Source: Diploscapter coronatus (lineage: Eukaryota > Nematoda > Chromadorea > Rhabditida > Rhabditidae). Taken from it: a DNA stretch of 64,000 nucleotides. Numbering within the stretch: position 1 is the first letter of the stretch; each line of letters starts with the position of its first letter. Positions 26,447 to 37,670 of this stretch are shown here, in pieces. The stretch lies in contig OZ038423.1 in assembly GCA_964036155.1 (NCBI GenBank), forward strand, positions 6,525,249-6,589,248. The letters run 5' to 3'. The notes under the pieces are model-generated. The model did not search any database and was not told the origin of the DNA. It was given only the letters and a program-made list of their open reading frames with translations. A program made the translations under genes and the position numbers.

Positions 26447-29400
26447 ATGCTATTTCTATCGATTCTTCTAGCATTTTCTTCTTTAGGAAAATACGGTAAG
26501 TTTCTACTGTTTTTTCTTTTCAGGCTCTTGAAATTTCAGTCAATGGACAAGAGGAACAGATCAACATGACAGCGTCTATTGGAGGATTTATCACAGAGAA
26601 CAGGGTATTGACTTGGAATAACGAGTCTGGTGGTCCTCATCTATACAGGGTAAGAAATACTATTCAACGTTTTTTCGAATGAAATTTTGCAGGTAAATAC
26701 AGGCGAGAATACGATAATCTACATTACCATGAAATATTCAAATGTTGAAGCACACATGACGTTCATGGAGCCTGATATCAAAACTGGTCAGGAGAGTGAG
26801 CAACCCTATGTGTAAGCATCTTGGATTGTATCCACTTCAGTACGATCAGTTAATTGTTCTGAAATCAAAGATAACTTGGAATTAGTGAAAGGGGAAAATT
26901 GAACATCCAAGAAACTTTCAGAAATGTTCCCCTCAGAATTCCCTGATTTTTCCTTCGTAGGGGATATATCGATGCGTAAATCACTATTCTGAAATCAGAA
27001 ATCGGTAAAGTGCTCTCATGTGTAAACGTCCTAGCAGGAAATTCCAAAAGCCGTTTTACTTTAGGCAGATATAGCGTTCCAAAATTACAATTTTACATTA
27101 GTATGCAGTATTTCTTTATATGGAAAACGATTTTCATATTTTCCTCCTCGAACGATTGAACGTCAGCACTTTCTGTCTATAGAATCGCAATCTACTCATC
27201 GAAGTACCCTATTAAAGAAAAATCAGACAAATCGGAGGCGGACGTTTCTGAAATTTTCCTTAACAGCGCCATTACGCTTCATCCAGATTTTGAAATGCAC
27301 CTTTGATCTCACCGTACTTCATGCAATATTTTAAATGTGAACTTCACTTCAACTTCAAACCGAAGTTCAGTTCAGTTTGATAGTGAAAAAAGAAGTGCAG
27401 GGTGAAATTTGGATGTGTGTAAAGAATCTTGCTCTTTGTTGCATGATTCTTTTACAGGTGTTTTTCTCTTACTCTTCACTGTACCGATTTCTTCACCGGT
27501 AAACTAAAATTTCTCCAATTTCAGTCTGCCATCATCAGCGTCAACCGACCTGCCCCCTCGAGTCACTTCGTTCACAGCCAATTTCACAGGAATTGCTCCT
27601 GCAAATCAGCAGAAATCTTACAATCTCTCGCTTGTTGGTTACCCAGGTTGGAGAAAAACTAAGCGTATCATCTAATCAAACCCATTTAGTTCCATCCTTG
27701 CCAACTGCCATCCAAATTGATCCCGGCAAAGGATATTTCCATGACCTCAGTCAGCAGAACAAGACTGTCGCATTCTTTTCACCGAACAATCTGGCCGTAT
27801 TCTTTGTTTGCGATCCATACTCGACTAGCTCATTCGACATGCAGGAGTGTGACCGATATCACTTCTATAAAAACAATAAGCAGTTCCTTGGATAGTAAGA
27901 AGATTTTTTTTTTAATTTGAACACATTGTACAGTTATGAGAAATTGTTAGGAGCAGACATCATTTCTAAAAAAATATATGAGGCCATTCTTTATAGACGA
28001 ATTATGTTAACATTTGACAGATTAGCAAGCTATACAATATTTGACATGTGTGCAAAATTTCAATATACTTCATTTGCTATTGAAGGATGACTTCAAAATT
28101 AGTCAAAAAATCCCCTCTTGGTTCAGACTTGTTCGTTATCTACTAATATTTTCAACTGATGATACAGACTGTAACAAAAATATAGACGGATGCATTTTTC
28201 GCCGATATCGCCTATAAGAAGCAGACATAATGGGAAATCACTACCAAATTCGGAATCAGCAGTGTCAATAACCTATATTGGGAGCAATAATGATCGATGA
28301 TCATTATCTAATTAGAATATTTTTGCGAAATATTGATTTTTGACTGTAACATAAATATAGACGGTTTTTGTGAAAATTGATCGGCTACCGACTTGATCGT
28401 GACCAATCGAGCTGATATTTTCAGAATATTATTCTTCGTATTCGATTTACTATATTCCCAAGTTATGACCCGATTGGTTGCATAGTAATGATCTTATGAT
28501 TTTTTTTTCAAAAAGGCCTATTTATAACGGAAATGTTAGTGAAATTTCATTTAAAAATTTGCAACCTAAATGTGGCAAGTGGGATCCGAGTGAAAGTTAC
28601 TGGATCTGAAAGGCAATTTCTTACTGCATCTTTTGGCATATTACTCATTACCCAAAAACAGTTGTTTAGAGAGTATCGACTTGATGAATGTGATGCGCTT
28701 CGTTAACTATGGAAAATGAGGCAAAAATCTCGATTTTTGAAAGAATGGTCCAGTACTCCTCAAACAGCTCTTTCTAGGTAATGAGTAATATATTAAAAGA
28801 TGCAATAAGAAATTGCCTTTCAGATCCAGTAACTTTCACTCGGATCCCACTTGCCACATTTAGGTTGCAAATTTTTAAATGAAATTTCACTAACATTTCC
28901 GTTATAAATAGGCCTTTTTGAAAAAAAAATCATAAAATCATTACTATGCAACCAATCGGGTCATAACTTGGGAATATAGTAAATCGAATACGAAGAATAA
29001 TATTCTGAAAATATCAGCTCGATTGGTCACGATCAAGTCGGTAGCCGATCAATTTTCACAAAAACCGTCTATATTTATGTTACAGTCAAAAATCAATATT
29101 TCGCAAAAATATTCTAATTAGATAATGATCATCGATCATTATTGCTCCCAATATAGGTTATTGACACTGCTGATTCCGAATTTGGTAGTGATTTCCCATT
29201 ATGTCTGCTTCTTATAGGCGATATCGGCGAAAAATGCATCCGTCTATATTTTTGTTACAGTCTGTATATTTCAGTGGGGAATATATGGCCAAGATCTATG
29301 GCGGTAAAGTCCCTGTGGGTGACAGCCGAGCCTCAATTTTCTCTTACTACAAACAGGATCTCTACGCTCATGTCTATGTCCACTCTATGCAAAATGGTTT

Positions 29401-30170
29401 GATTGAAAGTTTTGCAAAAATGAGTAAAAAATTCTAGAGGATCTAAAATTTGACAATTACATCGTCAAGACTGTCGAGACGACTTCTTCTCTCGATGGAA
29501 GTAGGGGGTTCGCTGCAGAAATTCGCTTTCCCAAAACCAACCCCAGCTACCAAAAATATTTTAAATCGTTTGAATTGGTAGGCATTTTTGTATGCTGCAA
29601 TTTGGTATCGAAATTGGTGTTTTAGCAAGGCGGCACTGATGCTCGGTTCTACATTTATTATGATTTGCCTGAAATCACGAATTCAACGGATATGCCTCAG
29701 TCGAACATTACTTTGTTTGTTGAGTAAGTTAGCAATATTTTTAGAATAACTATAAAGTCATCAATATTGAGTTGTGAGTGAAGAAGGGTTATTATGCATG
29801 CTTTTTTAACTATGATTTTATCTATTGAAATATCGAAAAGTTAAAAATAGTGAATACATGAAATCTCTTGACGTGCAAATAGAAGTCAATCTTTTCAATA
29901 GAATTAAAAATATTGTTAAAGGCCATCATTTTCAGTTCTCAAAATGCAAGCTCTCTACTGAATTATAACTTGACAGAGCCGTTCTACACGTTCGTCGCTG
30001 TTGGAGGCATCGCCAATTTTGAATTTGGCGACCTCTACGAACGAACTACTCTTGCTTCGACAAAACCTGCTCCTACTACGACAACTCCTAAATTCTGCGG
30101 GACAAGATCCTTTAATGTCATATTTTTCTCTATTATGTATCTCATGAAGCGATTATTTGAGGAACATTAA
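26447..30170 (+). CDS. Secreted or stalk-anchored protein, tandem paralogue 1 (family not recognised)
   Basis: Nine exons (26447-26495, 26540-26649, 26693-26811, 27525-27646, 27690-27894, 29275-29396, 29438-29577, 29626-29723, 29936-30170) close into 399 residues. The start gives a signal peptide (MLFLSILLAFSSLGKYG); an in-frame ATG 60 nt upstream is possible but would bury it. The body has many N-x-S/T sites, few cysteines and beta-rich patterns (SFTANFTGIAP, YMAKIYGGKVPVGDS, DLYAHVYVHSMQN, GFAAEIRFPK). A Thr/Pro stalk (TTLASTKPAPTTTTP) is followed by a short hydrophobic run (FNVIFFSIMYLM) and a basic end. It faintly recalls nematode CUB-like secreted proteins, but I do not claim that. Intron 4 (27647-27689) is only 43 nt. 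Intron 5 holds a 1.1 kb Tc1/mariner-type foldback. The downstream gene is its paralogue, with exons in the same phases. Confidence 0.75.
28163..29266. mobile_element. 1.1 kb Tc1/mariner-type palindromic element in intron 5
   Basis: Ends read TA-CAGACTGTAAC and GTTACAGTCTG-TA: matching terminal repeats flanked by TA, the target duplication of Tc1/mariner elements. The arms are nearly identical for about 500 bp, with only about 100 bp between them. A second inner copy of the end motif (GACTGTAACATAAATATAGA) lies within each arm. There is no transposase frame. The right end stops 8 bp before the exon 6 boundary, so the splice acceptor TATTTCAG abuts the element. Confidence 0.9.
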
Positions 30171-30527
30171 TCAGATCTCGAATAATTTCGTATAAAAAAT
30201 TAACTTTACAATCATTCTTTGATCAATTGATGCACAACTACGTTGTAGTTAATCTGTACAAGCGTTCATTTGCCTTCTAATAACGTAATCTGATTAAATA
30301 TTTATCGAAGTATTTCGAAACTTATTTTCGCAATATTTAGTGATAAATTGATTATAAATCATGATATTACACATTCGCATGATGTTATATTACGTGAACA
30401 ATTGTAGCATGATATTTTCAATGATAATAAACCGTCTGAACGTGAGCATAAGAACGCATTTATAAATGGGCGAGTATAACACTTGATAAGGGCAATTCGA
30501 AAATATTTGATCATTTTCTAGTCCAAT

Positions 30528-32569
30528 ATGTTATTCGAATTTTGCTCTAAATTTTCTATAGCTATTCTATTCAGTATCATTTTTATTCTATTAAATAAAT
30601 CTCAATTAGGTAAACTTTCGAAAGAAAACCTTTTCAAACAGATTCAATTATGATGATTATAGGTAATTGTGGAAGCTTAAATTTGACAAAAGAGATCTCA
30701 TTAGATGACAACGGAGTGTGATTTCAATTCAATTTGACATCTAAAAACACGTCATATTTTCTCAAAGTAAAATTCATTCTTCTTAAGTTTAATATATGCA
30801 AAAGTATTCGTTCTTATTTTCTTATACCCGTTTTGTCAATGTAATCGTGAACAAATTTCAGTTTATCCCAATAGACTGCATCGTTTATGCATACGTCAGC
30901 TATTCTAACGTCGAGATTTTTTACGATGTTTATCGTGATGGATATTTGAACGGAACGTATTACTCTTATTCGTATTTTGGATACAGGTTACTCATTTTGA
31001 ATAATTCCAAAAGATTCCAAAAATCGAAAATTCTAGATTTCCGGATAGCACAGATGAAGTGCATATGGTACCCCGTGGAAGTGCTTTCTCATTCAACGTT
31101 TCTTATGGATTCACATATGTAGCAGGAATAACCTCTTCGATCGACGTCTATCTTGAAACTGTCAAAAGTAACAGCTTCGATCAAACTAGCGATATTTTTC
31201 CTTTATTTTAGTTGATGTCAATCCAAATCCACAGAAGCTTTCTCCAGGAACGGAAGAAATGGTTGATTTCACAGGATTGCAGACGAATAACAGCAAAACA
31301 TTTGCTGCTGGGATCCATCCGATTTACGCGATTTTGGCTTGCGACAATTCGGAAATAGGAAATTTTTATTATCAGGAAGACTGCAATCGACTAATGATGT
31401 TCAATGACAGAAAATTCATTGGAAGGTAAGAACAAATATTCATTGCAAAAGCTCGGAATGGCAAGTTGGACTCTTCACAACATGAATATAATGTAGAGTG
31501 CAGGGAAATCTTACTGTTATCCTATCCTTTTGCAGCCTTTTCTTCTATTTTGAAAATTTTATAACGTTGAGTGGTTCAAAAGTTTCTAAGCGCCATCATA
31601 TTTAAGAATTTCGAATGATAAAAATCCGAGTTTACTTTCAAAATTTCTCGGGTAGTAATTAGGATAAATTTACCTAATTTTTTCTTAAATAGTTTTCGCT
31701 TTTACAGCGGGACATTTTATAGTGGGATGAGCGCTAACATTTTATTCGGCAACATGACAACATTAACATTATACGAATCGTATGTTCCTGAATTGTACGC
31801 TCAAGTTTATTTCTACTCTCCGAAGAATGGTAATTACAAATTACCTGAAAAGTTTCAATGTGTCTAAATTTTAGTTGGATTTAATTTCGGCCAATATCAA
31901 GCTGGATGCCAGAACGAAGCGGTAACCCTGAATTCCACTGAGCAATATGCTGAAATTCGATTTACAAAGCTCAATCCGAACTCTCAAAAGTTCATTCAAT
32001 ACGCGACATTTGTAAGATAGATATTGTTGTTGTCAAAAATGAGTCTATGTTTTGTAGAGTGACAAGAATAATACAAGATTGTACGTCTATTCTGGCATTC
32101 GAGAAATTCTGAACACCAATGATATGCCAAGTGATAATCTCGTCTATGTCATTTAGTAAGTGTTACTGAAAAGTTTTTGGGAGATTACAAATGAATCATT
32201 TTATCATTACGATCTCAACTCAAAACAATATGAAATTTTACAAACTATTGATTGGTGAATATTGTGTAAATAATTAATATCGTCACTTTTCTACATACAT
32301 ATTACATGATTTTCCAATTTCTCCTATTTAGCCCCAACACGACTGTTTTTGTTTCATACGACCATCTCCTACCAGAGAAAGTATACACCTTCGTAGCAGT
32401 GAACGGCTCTGTCAACTACAGAATTAGTGACCTCTACGAACGAACTACTCTTGCTTCGACAAAACCTGCTCCTACTACGACAACTCCTAAATTCTGCGGG
32501 ACAAGATCCTTTAATGTCATATTTTTCTCTATTATGTATCTCATGAAGCGATTATTTGAAGAGCATTAA
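30528..32569 (+). pseudogene. Tandem paralogue 2 with in-frame stop in exon 2
   Basis: Nine exons mirror paralogue 1 in order and phase: 30528-30609, 30663-30766, 30862-30986, 31037-31167, 31212-31425, 31708-31829, 31875-32011, 32058-32155 and 32332-32569. Exons 6 and 8 are identical in length to their counterparts (122 and 98 nt). The model has 416 codons, but codon 47 (30719-30721) is TGA where paralogue 1 has Arg. All other exons stay open, so the stop is recent, an error, or bypassed. Splicing from a GT at 30716 straight to exon 3 would keep phase and remove the stop along with 17 codons. The N-terminus is a weak signal peptide (FSIAILFSIIFILLNKS). The last 46 residues match paralogue 1 almost exactly. 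The function is unknown. It could be a living gene if the alternative splice is used. Confidence 0.65.
32430..32569 (+). repeat. 140-bp segment nearly identical to 30031-30170
   Basis: The 3' coding ends of the two tandem paralogues differ by about two bases over 140, while upstream exons are strongly diverged. This pattern is expected from gene conversion. Confidence 0.85.
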
Positions 32570-32615
32570 TCAAATTTTTAATCATTTATTATAACTAATA
32601 AATTGTGTTTCAAAT

Positions 32616-32830
32616 TTATCTGTTAGGCTCACTAGAGAGAAATGAAATATCCAAATGGGCGATTTCCGATGTCAGCTTCTTCCGTAATTTCAGAAACTCA
32701 GCAATCCGAGTGCGGTAATCGCTGATAATCAGCAGGATGAACAGGGGAAGTGCAGGTGGGAATAAAGTTGCCGAATTCTCCAATCGGGATCAGAAAGACA
32801 GCGCCCATGAATAGGGTCAGCAAGGGTGAA
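32616..32830 (-). pseudogene. Relic last exon of a 7TM chemoreceptor
   Basis: After a TTTTCAG acceptor the minus strand encodes SPLLTLFMGAVFLIPIGEFG in one frame, then ALPLFILLIISDYRTRIAEF in another, ending at a TAA (32618-32616). Together these form the TM6-loop-TM7 and cytoplasmic tail expected of srh/str-like receptors. A single-base frame change near 32755-32765 separates them, with no splice site to explain it. No upstream receptor exons were found in the next kilobase. It is read as a decayed receptor fragment. Confidence 0.6.
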
Positions 32831-35250
32831 CTGAAAATAATTATGATAGTAAATTTTCATCTTGTATGACGCGAAGTATTTGAAATTGATCCGATCAAAT
32901 TGCACTATGATAAGAATTTTTAAGTCTAAGAGGCGATGATGTTGCAACCAAATTTAATATCTAAATTTTCTGGGAGAAACCGGTTCAATCAAAAAAGACG
33001 GCTTGCCCTATTTCATAATTGAATTTTGCTGGTTTCATAGTGTAAGGGAAGGAATCGGGTGTCAAAGACATGAATCCAATTATCTTATGTAAACGAAGGT
33101 AACAAGCAGTCTCCTCCTACTATAAAATCCGATGTTTTCTATCAAATTCTTCTTCTTCTCAGTTTTCTGGTAGTTATTTTGTACTCCATACTGAATAAAG
33201 ACCAAGAACTATCGGAACGAGCGTGAACAGCTCGGTCACGACAGATGATATCATTGTCAAATTATATAAAGCGGAAAAGCATTGGAGTTATTCTCATACA
33301 AATTCCAGCGATATTTGATCAGTTTGGTTTTTGCTTATTATATTCCACTGATGTTCTGAAGGCTATGAACTTTTCTAATAAGGAATGATGGAGGAAAAGC
33401 TAATCATATGTCATCATAAGCCAGCAAATTTTATCTATGAAACTTAGAAACTTTAATTTTGAAATTTACTCTCTTTATTCATAGATATTATGATTAGAGA
33501 TCGATTCTTTTATCTTAAGTAATGCATTCATCGCCCTTCATCTGAGAATGAATTGTAAACAATTTACTTTGGGTTATGAATATCACTTTCACCAGATGTT
33601 TTTACTCAAATGGCCATTGTCCACTTGCCGCTTTTCGGGTAATTCTTTTCTTGGGATTTTCCCTACTTTTTCATTTGCCATCTCGTTCTTTCATTCTCCA
33701 CCCTTGCCTCCTACTTTTTCACCAATCGCTTCTTTCCAGTTATCGATTTTTGGCATCACGAGGAGAAAAGAGAAACGAAGAAATTTTTGGCAGTTGCCCC
33801 ATTCTAACATATTCAAATTTGTGAATTATAGAATAGATTAGGGGGTTTAAATGGGCTCAAATAGAAAAACTATTTTTGATACGTATATTTGAAGGGTCTC
33901 GCAATATTTTTACAAGTTTCAAATTCCATCAATACCAAATTTGAGAAATCATGTGCGCTTTCTATTTCAGTGATTTTTTTCTTATTTCAATTAAATTCGG
34001 AATTTGAATGTCTATGGCGAAGCCAATTTCTATTATGCTAGGTTTAATATGAGAAATATTTCCCTGAATCATTGCTTTATTATGTAGAATGCTTCCCTCC
34101 ATATATAAGCACCTTTTCCATAATATTTCCATTCCTATGAAGATGTGATCTAATAATAATTGCTCTATCACATTTGTCCATCATCCACTGATCTGTGCTA
34201 CGTCAATACCTATCGCTAGACGATAACCCCTTACCAATAAATCTATATTTTGCTATTATTACTTTGAAAAACAATAGAGAACATATTCTCTGATTAGGTA
34301 AGAATAGAATTGATCAATCTTTCTTCTCTACATGTCTAGCACTCTTGAAAATGTTACTTTTTCATCTTCGATGTCCTTTCCTCGAAAATTTGAACTGAAA
34401 TTTATACTTTACCTATTTTATAGATAAAAACGTGTTCAATATTTGCGACAAACTGGTTTACTCGTATAACAAGCCTTGTACTTTCTTGAAGTTGCAGTCA
34501 AACATAGAAAATAGACGAAAAGATTCATAGTTAGATCATAATATTTGAAACTCAAAAGCCATTTATTCTAGCGCGTGTAAAATATCTGTTGCTCATTTTT
34601 CGTGATTTCAGTCATTAAAGTGAGTTTATGTATGTATTTCTTCATATTCTAGTTTGACATTTCTCCTTAAGAAATGTCTTAATAATTACTTATTTGCATA
34701 AATGCCACCATCCGATTTCGAAATTTGGCTATGTTTTAACTTCAACTGAAAAAAGAATAATTTCCTTTCAGTACGATTCAAAGTATTAAAGTTGTTTTAA
34801 TTTTTTCCTGCTCGTCCTCTATTCTTCATGAAATAATAATGAATCCTTTCACATCGTATTTTGAATTTCTTATTCGCTGCGAGAATTAATATTATTTTGC
34901 TCCTCTGTAATCAAACAAACTTATGACATCGTTTCGCTTATCAACATGGATGGAATAGTAGTAATGCTAATCCGCTTGATTGCCTTATCTAACCCGGACG
35001 ACAATGTTATTGTGAGAGAAACCGTCTTTTTTCACTGAATGAACAACATAACTCGTTTTCTCTCCTCCCCATTCTCCCAGTCATTTTTTGCTGCTTATTC
35101 GTTTTTATCCCCCTTTCCTTTCCTTATAGCATTGTACACGTCGCCTAACGCTTCCAAGTCCTGCCATTGGTCGAAAGATCTTCGACAAGATTCTATGCAA
35201 CTTGGCACAACTCGTTTTCAAATATTTGGGAAAAATACAAGCTAAGAACG

Positions 35251-35444
35251 GCTCTAGGAAAGACGATCGCTGGAAAGTCCTTGCGACCTACCTCCAGTAT
35301 ATTTTCTTAATAAATTTTTCTCTCTCCAACCTGTAGCTAGCCACATTTCTTACCACTGCGACTTGACATCGTAACTATAAATTTGCTCGTGCGACCTACC
35401 CTCTATAGTTTATTTTCATCCGACGAAAGTGCTCCCTAGGTCTG
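35251..35444. mobile_element. Diverged relative of the 21959 MITE
   Basis: It shares blocks with the reverse complement of 21959-22047: AAAGACGATCG, GCGACCTACC, TATTTTCTT, CGAAAGTGCTCCCTAGGTCTG-like end (split match). It carries an internal insertion that repeats GCGACCTACC. One terminal repeat is well kept, the other eroded (GCTCTAGGA). Confidence 0.55.
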
Positions 35445-36544
35445 AATTAAGAAATATAATTTATTTTATTGGTGTAGTGTAGAGAGGTTATTTTAACATA
35501 TTCATTTGTGGGTTAGGATAGGATAGGTTGTGGTAGAGGTTAGTATAGTTGAAAGGTTATATTATTATATGGCTCTAATAGAGAAGCATAATGGGAGTTC
35601 GAATGTACTGGAATAACACACAAGAAGAGAAAGATATCGAGCTTATATAATATTTCATAATTGATAAATATGTCGACAAGTCTAAATGGCATGAAAGTCA
35701 GCATTTTTACTGATTGAGCTAGTTGAAACGGATATTTTTCATTAGAATCACAAATTTGATTAGATCGTAATTCACTATTTTCTTGATAGGCATTAATTTT
35801 GTGCGAAAAAATCTTCTTTAATTTCGAATTAAAATGTTTCGTATTCTTATCGTTCTCCGCAATTCAACATAATGCTGAACCAAGTAAAAGCAATGGAAAA
35901 CGTCCATACGAAGTGAATCAATTCTGCTTCTATATTTTCTCGCACTAAATTCAAAGTTTGTTGGTTTTGTCTTGCGAAATTCTGCTGCTCTTTTTCTCTC
36001 CTCTTTCCATTCTTGTCAAAATAGTCTTTTTTCCTGTTGGAGATGCAAGTCGATTTTTACCACGCTCGTGGTTTGTATTCAGCCACTTTATCATGTCATC
36101 CATGTGAACATCGCTCCATATCGACTTTATTTTGCTCTGCTTTTATTGCTTAAAAATCAATAATTCACCTCATTTAGGATATCATCTGTTAATCGATTTT
36201 GCATTTTCATCTTTTACATTAGACCTTTTATTTTAGCTATTCTTAGTCTTAATTTTCAAACTTATAATTTCTAACAAAATTACCTAATTTTATCTTACAA
36301 CATGAATTATTTCGCAATTTTCATTATTCAATTACTTTCGCAATAGCATCAAAACTCTAAAGTTGCTCATTCTTATGCACAAAATAGGGACTTATTGCTA
36401 GACACATTGAGAGGTTTGCTTAGAATGCTGGTTTCTGTTTCGTAACTCTCTGTCCATATCAAATTCACCAGTTGGATTGCATTATCTACATGTTATACTT
36501 GTTTATGAGTTACAAATTTTCGAAATTCGACGAATTGCCTCTCC

Positions 36545-36553
36545 TATATAAGG
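36545..36553 (+). promoter_or_regulatory. TATA-like motif
   Basis: TATATAAGG sits in a C/T-rich context about 1.1 kb upstream of the first RdRP exon recognised. If real, it would imply an unseen upstream exon or a non-coding transcript. Weak evidence. Confidence 0.2.
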
Positions 36554-37670
36554 GTCTAACGAACGGCTCTTCTCGCATACCTCTACTCATTCTCTGGTTC
36601 AGCTCGCAATCTCGCAAATTCCTCTATTTTCGACTGTACATTTGAAAGTTTTGCTCCTTCAGAATCTTCTAGTTACAGTATCTATCAATCGATATGCGCT
36701 ATTTTCAGTCTTTTATTTGGTTGAATCTCTAAATCCAAAATGATATTTTTAAAATATGATCAAGATAGATTCAATATTCTCAATAATGGCATGAAAACTT
36801 AGGACAAATCGTGAATATTCATTGAATCTTAGATCTAAGGAGAATGTACGTACTTTACGGTAGATCTACCAAATAATATAATAGAATAAGTTTATTAAAT
36901 ACCAATACCGAAGTTACAGCCGTCTTAACTTGAAGAACTTGAAGGAATGAATCTAAAGAGATCCAACATAGAGAAAGAGATATGGAACCAGAGAAGCGAA
37001 CGGATAAAACAACTGTTGATAATTTATTATGTTCTCGCTGGCGACAGAGACGCTAGTTAGAAATCTCATGCGACTTATCAGTGCGAAAATGCGCATCCTT
37101 TTTACCCTATTTTGATAGCCTCGAATGATCTTTTATCTTCGACTATTTTGAAAGATCCTAACCGCGAGTTTGTGTACATTTCCTTGACACTCGACAATGT
37201 TTTCTTGGACAGATTTTTTTTGCATCCTTTCTATGTTTTGACTGTAGGCTTTTATCGCGTGATCGAGTTCTTCCTCAATCCTTCCCCCGCATTACATTTC
37301 CACTTCTCTCTTCGGATCGAGCAGAGCACGGCTGCTCATTTGTTGTCTGTCCTTTGATCGAATGATGGAATAAAGTCTTATAATCAGCCTACACCTGTAT
37401 TGGACAGCAATATTGTATTCTACGCTCAGAGGATATCAACTCGATCTTTTTCCGTGCTCGCATACTACCCTCTATACTATTTCCCTCGCGGTTCTGTGTC
37501 TCTAACTTAAAATTTCTACAAATTTTTGCTACATGTGATGACATCATAACTGCTTTAGCTACTGTGATCTATTCCCTATAGTGTATTCATGACAGCTTCG
37601 CAAGGCAAGAATTAGTTTAATTTTAAATTTTCAGATCAGATTCCAGCTGCTTGGGAACTGTAAGACCGAA

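Larger units (their letters stand above)
32831..37670. other. 4.8 kb upstream of the RdRP, no gene seen
   Basis: AT-rich DNA without a spliced coding signal on either strand. It contains a diverged hAT-like MITE relative and a TATA-like motif near 36545. Undetected 5' exons of the RdRP could lie here, because its first exon stays open 12 codons upstream of the chosen ATG to a TTTTCAG. Confidence 0.45.

Noticed and set aside
33548..33841. Overlapping plus-strand frames of about 90 codons
   Set aside because: Pyrimidine-rich DNA without domains or splice context.
37112..37357. Possible 5' exon of the RdRP
   Set aside because: The translation shows nothing like an RdRP N-terminus and no donor joins it in phase to 37635-37955.
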